Assembly (NCBI GenBank): GCA_036380435.1
Contig: DASVES010000373.1
Coordinates: forward strand, 1 to 13,491
Direction of reading: 5' to 3'
DNA length: 13,491 nucleotides
Source of the DNA: DASQDT01 sp036380435
GTDB taxonomy: Bacteria; Acidobacteriota; Blastocatellia; Pyrinomonadales; Pyrinomonadaceae
Shown here: positions 12,454-13,491 of the stretch, piece after piece
Layout of the letters: each line of letters begins with the position of its first letter
How positions within the stretch are numbered: position 1 is the first letter of the stretch
Position numbers and translations under genes: made by a program
Notes under the pieces: generated by a model
What the model saw: only the letters and a program-made list of their open reading frames with translations
What the model was told of the DNA's origin: nothing
Database searches by the model: none

Positions 12454-12493
12454 TGCCATAGAAGCAAATCAATAATCATTTCCCCGCGAGGGG
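12454..12493 (+). promoter_or_regulatory. Extended -10 promoter and leader hairpin of the ferredoxin gene
   Basis: TG-C-CATAGA (TG 12454-12455, hexamer 12457-12462) with the same CATAGAAGCA block as the promoters at 7514 and 10881; no TTGACA is present at the equivalent distance. Transcription from about 12469 would place a small hairpin CCCC-GCGA-GGGG (12482-12493, GNRA-type loop) in the leader. Confidence 0.5.
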
Positions 12494-12514
12494 GTTTAAT
12501 TCAAAGGAGCCGGC

Positions 12515-12811
12515 ATGACTTACATCGTCACGGAAGACTGCGTGAACTGCAAGTACACGGACTGCGCGGCCGTCTGCCCCGTCGAAGCGTTTCACGAGCT
12601 GAGCGACCGCCTCTACATCAACCCGGACACCTGCATCGACTGCGACGCCTGCGTTCCCGAATGCCCCGTCGAGGCCATCTACGCGGACTCCACCCTGCCC
12701 GCGCACTTTGCCGAGTGGCTCGAACTCAACGCGCAGGCGGCCGACTACCCCATCCTCAGCGGCAAAATCCCCGCCCTCTACGCGTCGGGTTGCAAAGGCA
12801 ATCCCGAATAA
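12515..12811 (+). CDS. fdxA: 7Fe ferredoxin ([3Fe-4S][4Fe-4S])
   Basis: 98 aa; AAAGGAG lies 5 nt before the ATG. The sequence follows Azotobacter FdI-type ferredoxins closely: TEDCVNCKYTDCAAVCP, then CIDCDACVPECPVEAIY. By analogy Cys9, Cys17 and Cys50 bind the [3Fe-4S] cluster with Cys12 left free, and Cys21, Cys40, Cys43 and Cys46 bind the [4Fe-4S] cluster. It is a cytoplasmic low-potential electron carrier; the partner is not evident from the window. The C-terminal tail is shorter than that of Azotobacter FdI. A hairpin and a second gene in the same direction follow. Confidence 0.93.
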   Translation: MTYIVTEDCVNCKYTDCAAVCPVEAFHELSDRLYINPDTCIDCDACVPECPVEAIYADSTLPAHFAEWLELNAQAADYPILSGKIPALYASGCKGNPE

Positions 12812-12818
12812 AGCGTGC

Positions 12819-12839
12819 GGCCGCGTGAGACGCGCGGCC
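12819..12839 (+). terminator. Hairpin between ferredoxin and dioxygenase genes
   Basis: GGCCGCG (12819-12825) pairs with CGCGGCC (12833-12839), with a 7-nt loop, 7 bp after the ferredoxin stop. The following tail is only weakly T-rich, so termination may be partial and the next gene could be read through. Confidence 0.45.
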
Positions 12840-12868
12840 CCTGTTGGCTCGTTTATGAGGAGGCACGT

Positions 12869-13491
12869 ATGGCCGAGTCGATGCCGGCGATTTTCTTCGG
12901 GCACGGCAATCCGATGAACGCCGTGTCGCGCAACGAGTACACCGAAGGGTGGGCGGCCATCGGGCGAGAGATTCCGCGGCCTGCGGCCGTGCTCTGCGTG
13001 TCCGCGCACTGGTACTTGCCGGCCACACTCGTCACGGCCCAGAACGCGCCGCGGACGATCCACGACTTCGGCGGCTTCCCCCGCGAACTCTTCGAGGTGC
13101 AGTATCCCGCGCCCGGCGCACCGCAACTCGCCGCGCGCGTCCGCGACCTGCTTGCGCCCGTCACCGTCGGACTGGATGAGAGTTGGGGCTTAGACCACGG
13201 CGCGTGGTCGGTGCTCTGTCACGTCTTCCCCGACGCCGATGTGCCCGTCATCCAGCTCGCCATCGACGAGACGCAGCCGGCGTCGTTCCACTACGAGCTG
13301 GGGAGACGGCTCGCGCCGCTACGCGACGAGGGCGTGCTCATCGTGGGGAGCGGCAACCTCGTCCACAACCTGCACGCCTACGGGTGGGGCCGCCGTAACG
13401 TCGAGCCGTTCGACTGGGCGGTGCGTTTCGAGAAACTGGCGCGCGCGAGCCTTCTCGCCGGCGACCACGCCCCGCTCGTCGCCTACGAATC
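12869..13491 (+). CDS. ygiD: 4,5-DOPA extradiol dioxygenase family protein, 3' end outside the window
   Basis: 207 codons are visible with no stop; family members are about 260 aa, so roughly the last fifth is missing. GAGGAGG lies 5 nt before the ATG. The LigB-type fold is recognisable from FFGHGNPMNAV (His12), VSAHWYLPAT (His47), GLDHGAW (His110) and IVGSGNLVHNLH (His166). His12, His47 and His166 correspond to conserved metal-site histidines of YgiD; a fourth ligand would lie beyond the window end. Members cleave catechol rings such as DOPA using a divalent metal, but many bacterial homologues have no proven substrate. It starts 57 bp after the ferredoxin, so co-transcription is possible. 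Confidence 0.88.
   Translation, partial: MAESMPAIFFGHGNPMNAVSRNEYTEGWAAIGREIPRPAAVLCVSAHWYLPATLVTAQNAPRTIHDFGGFPRELFEVQYPAPGAPQLAARVRDLLAPVTVGLDESWGLDHGAWSVLCHVFPDADVPVIQLAIDETQPASFHYELGRRLAPLRDEGVLIVGSGNLVHNLHAYGWGRRNVEPFDWAVRFEKLARASLLAGDHAPLVAYE

Noticed and set aside
1..13491. tRNA genes
   Set aside because: No T-arm motif flanked by a compatible acceptor stem was found on either strand by eye; a short one could still be missed.

Overview
The window looks like a chromosomal segment of a GC-rich, Gram-negative-type soil or environmental bacterium. The mix of a secreted TPR operon, a WD40/PD40 beta-propeller, a PQQ-type beta-propeller, a 7Fe ferredoxin and degenerate intergenic repeats made of short direct and inverted words would fit an acidobacterium (Blastocatellia-like). 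That placement is inference; no rRNA or other phylogenetic marker is present.

Layout. (1) 1-4060: larE on the minus strand, diverging from an operon of three exported proteins: a TPR protein and two small helical proteins that may be paralogues. (2) 4060-5660: an AT-rich zone with a near-consensus promoter, about 290 nt of strongly self-complementary sequence and an intrinsic-type terminator, read here as a candidate structured ncRNA. It is followed by a membrane zinc-ribbon gene and a convergent small Cys-containing gene. (3) 5660-7490: a single-domain response regulator, a hairpin repeat, and a solitary phage-type (Sak4-like) ATPase gene with an operator-like palindrome upstream and a 20-bp-stem terminator downstream. 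(4) 7490-9122: the most notable part. A promoter, three 40-bp tandem repeats and two genes in the same orientation (a TMEM175-family channel and a small four-helix membrane protein) each followed by an integron attC-type site, with crossover points (G^TT) at 7730/7731, 8441/8442 and 9122/9123. No integron integrase is in the window, so this is a small integrase-free cassette cluster. (5) 9123-10706: an exported PQQ-propeller protein with an EF-hand insert, whose stop codon abuts the last cassette boundary. (6) 10725-12460: a short promoter-terminator unit (possible sRNA), a secreted TolB-like propeller gene, and what looks like a truncated attC. (7) 12454-13491: a 7Fe ferredoxin and the start of a 4,5-DOPA-dioxygenase-family gene that runs off the window.

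Base composition divides the window: 1-7400 and 12500-13491 are very GC-rich with GC-ending codons, while roughly 7590-12400 is visibly less so. This supports an acquired or accessory middle region. A recurring promoter shape, TG-N-YATA extended -10, sometimes with TTGACA 16 bp upstream, appears in front of several genes and suggests that many units here are separately transcribed.
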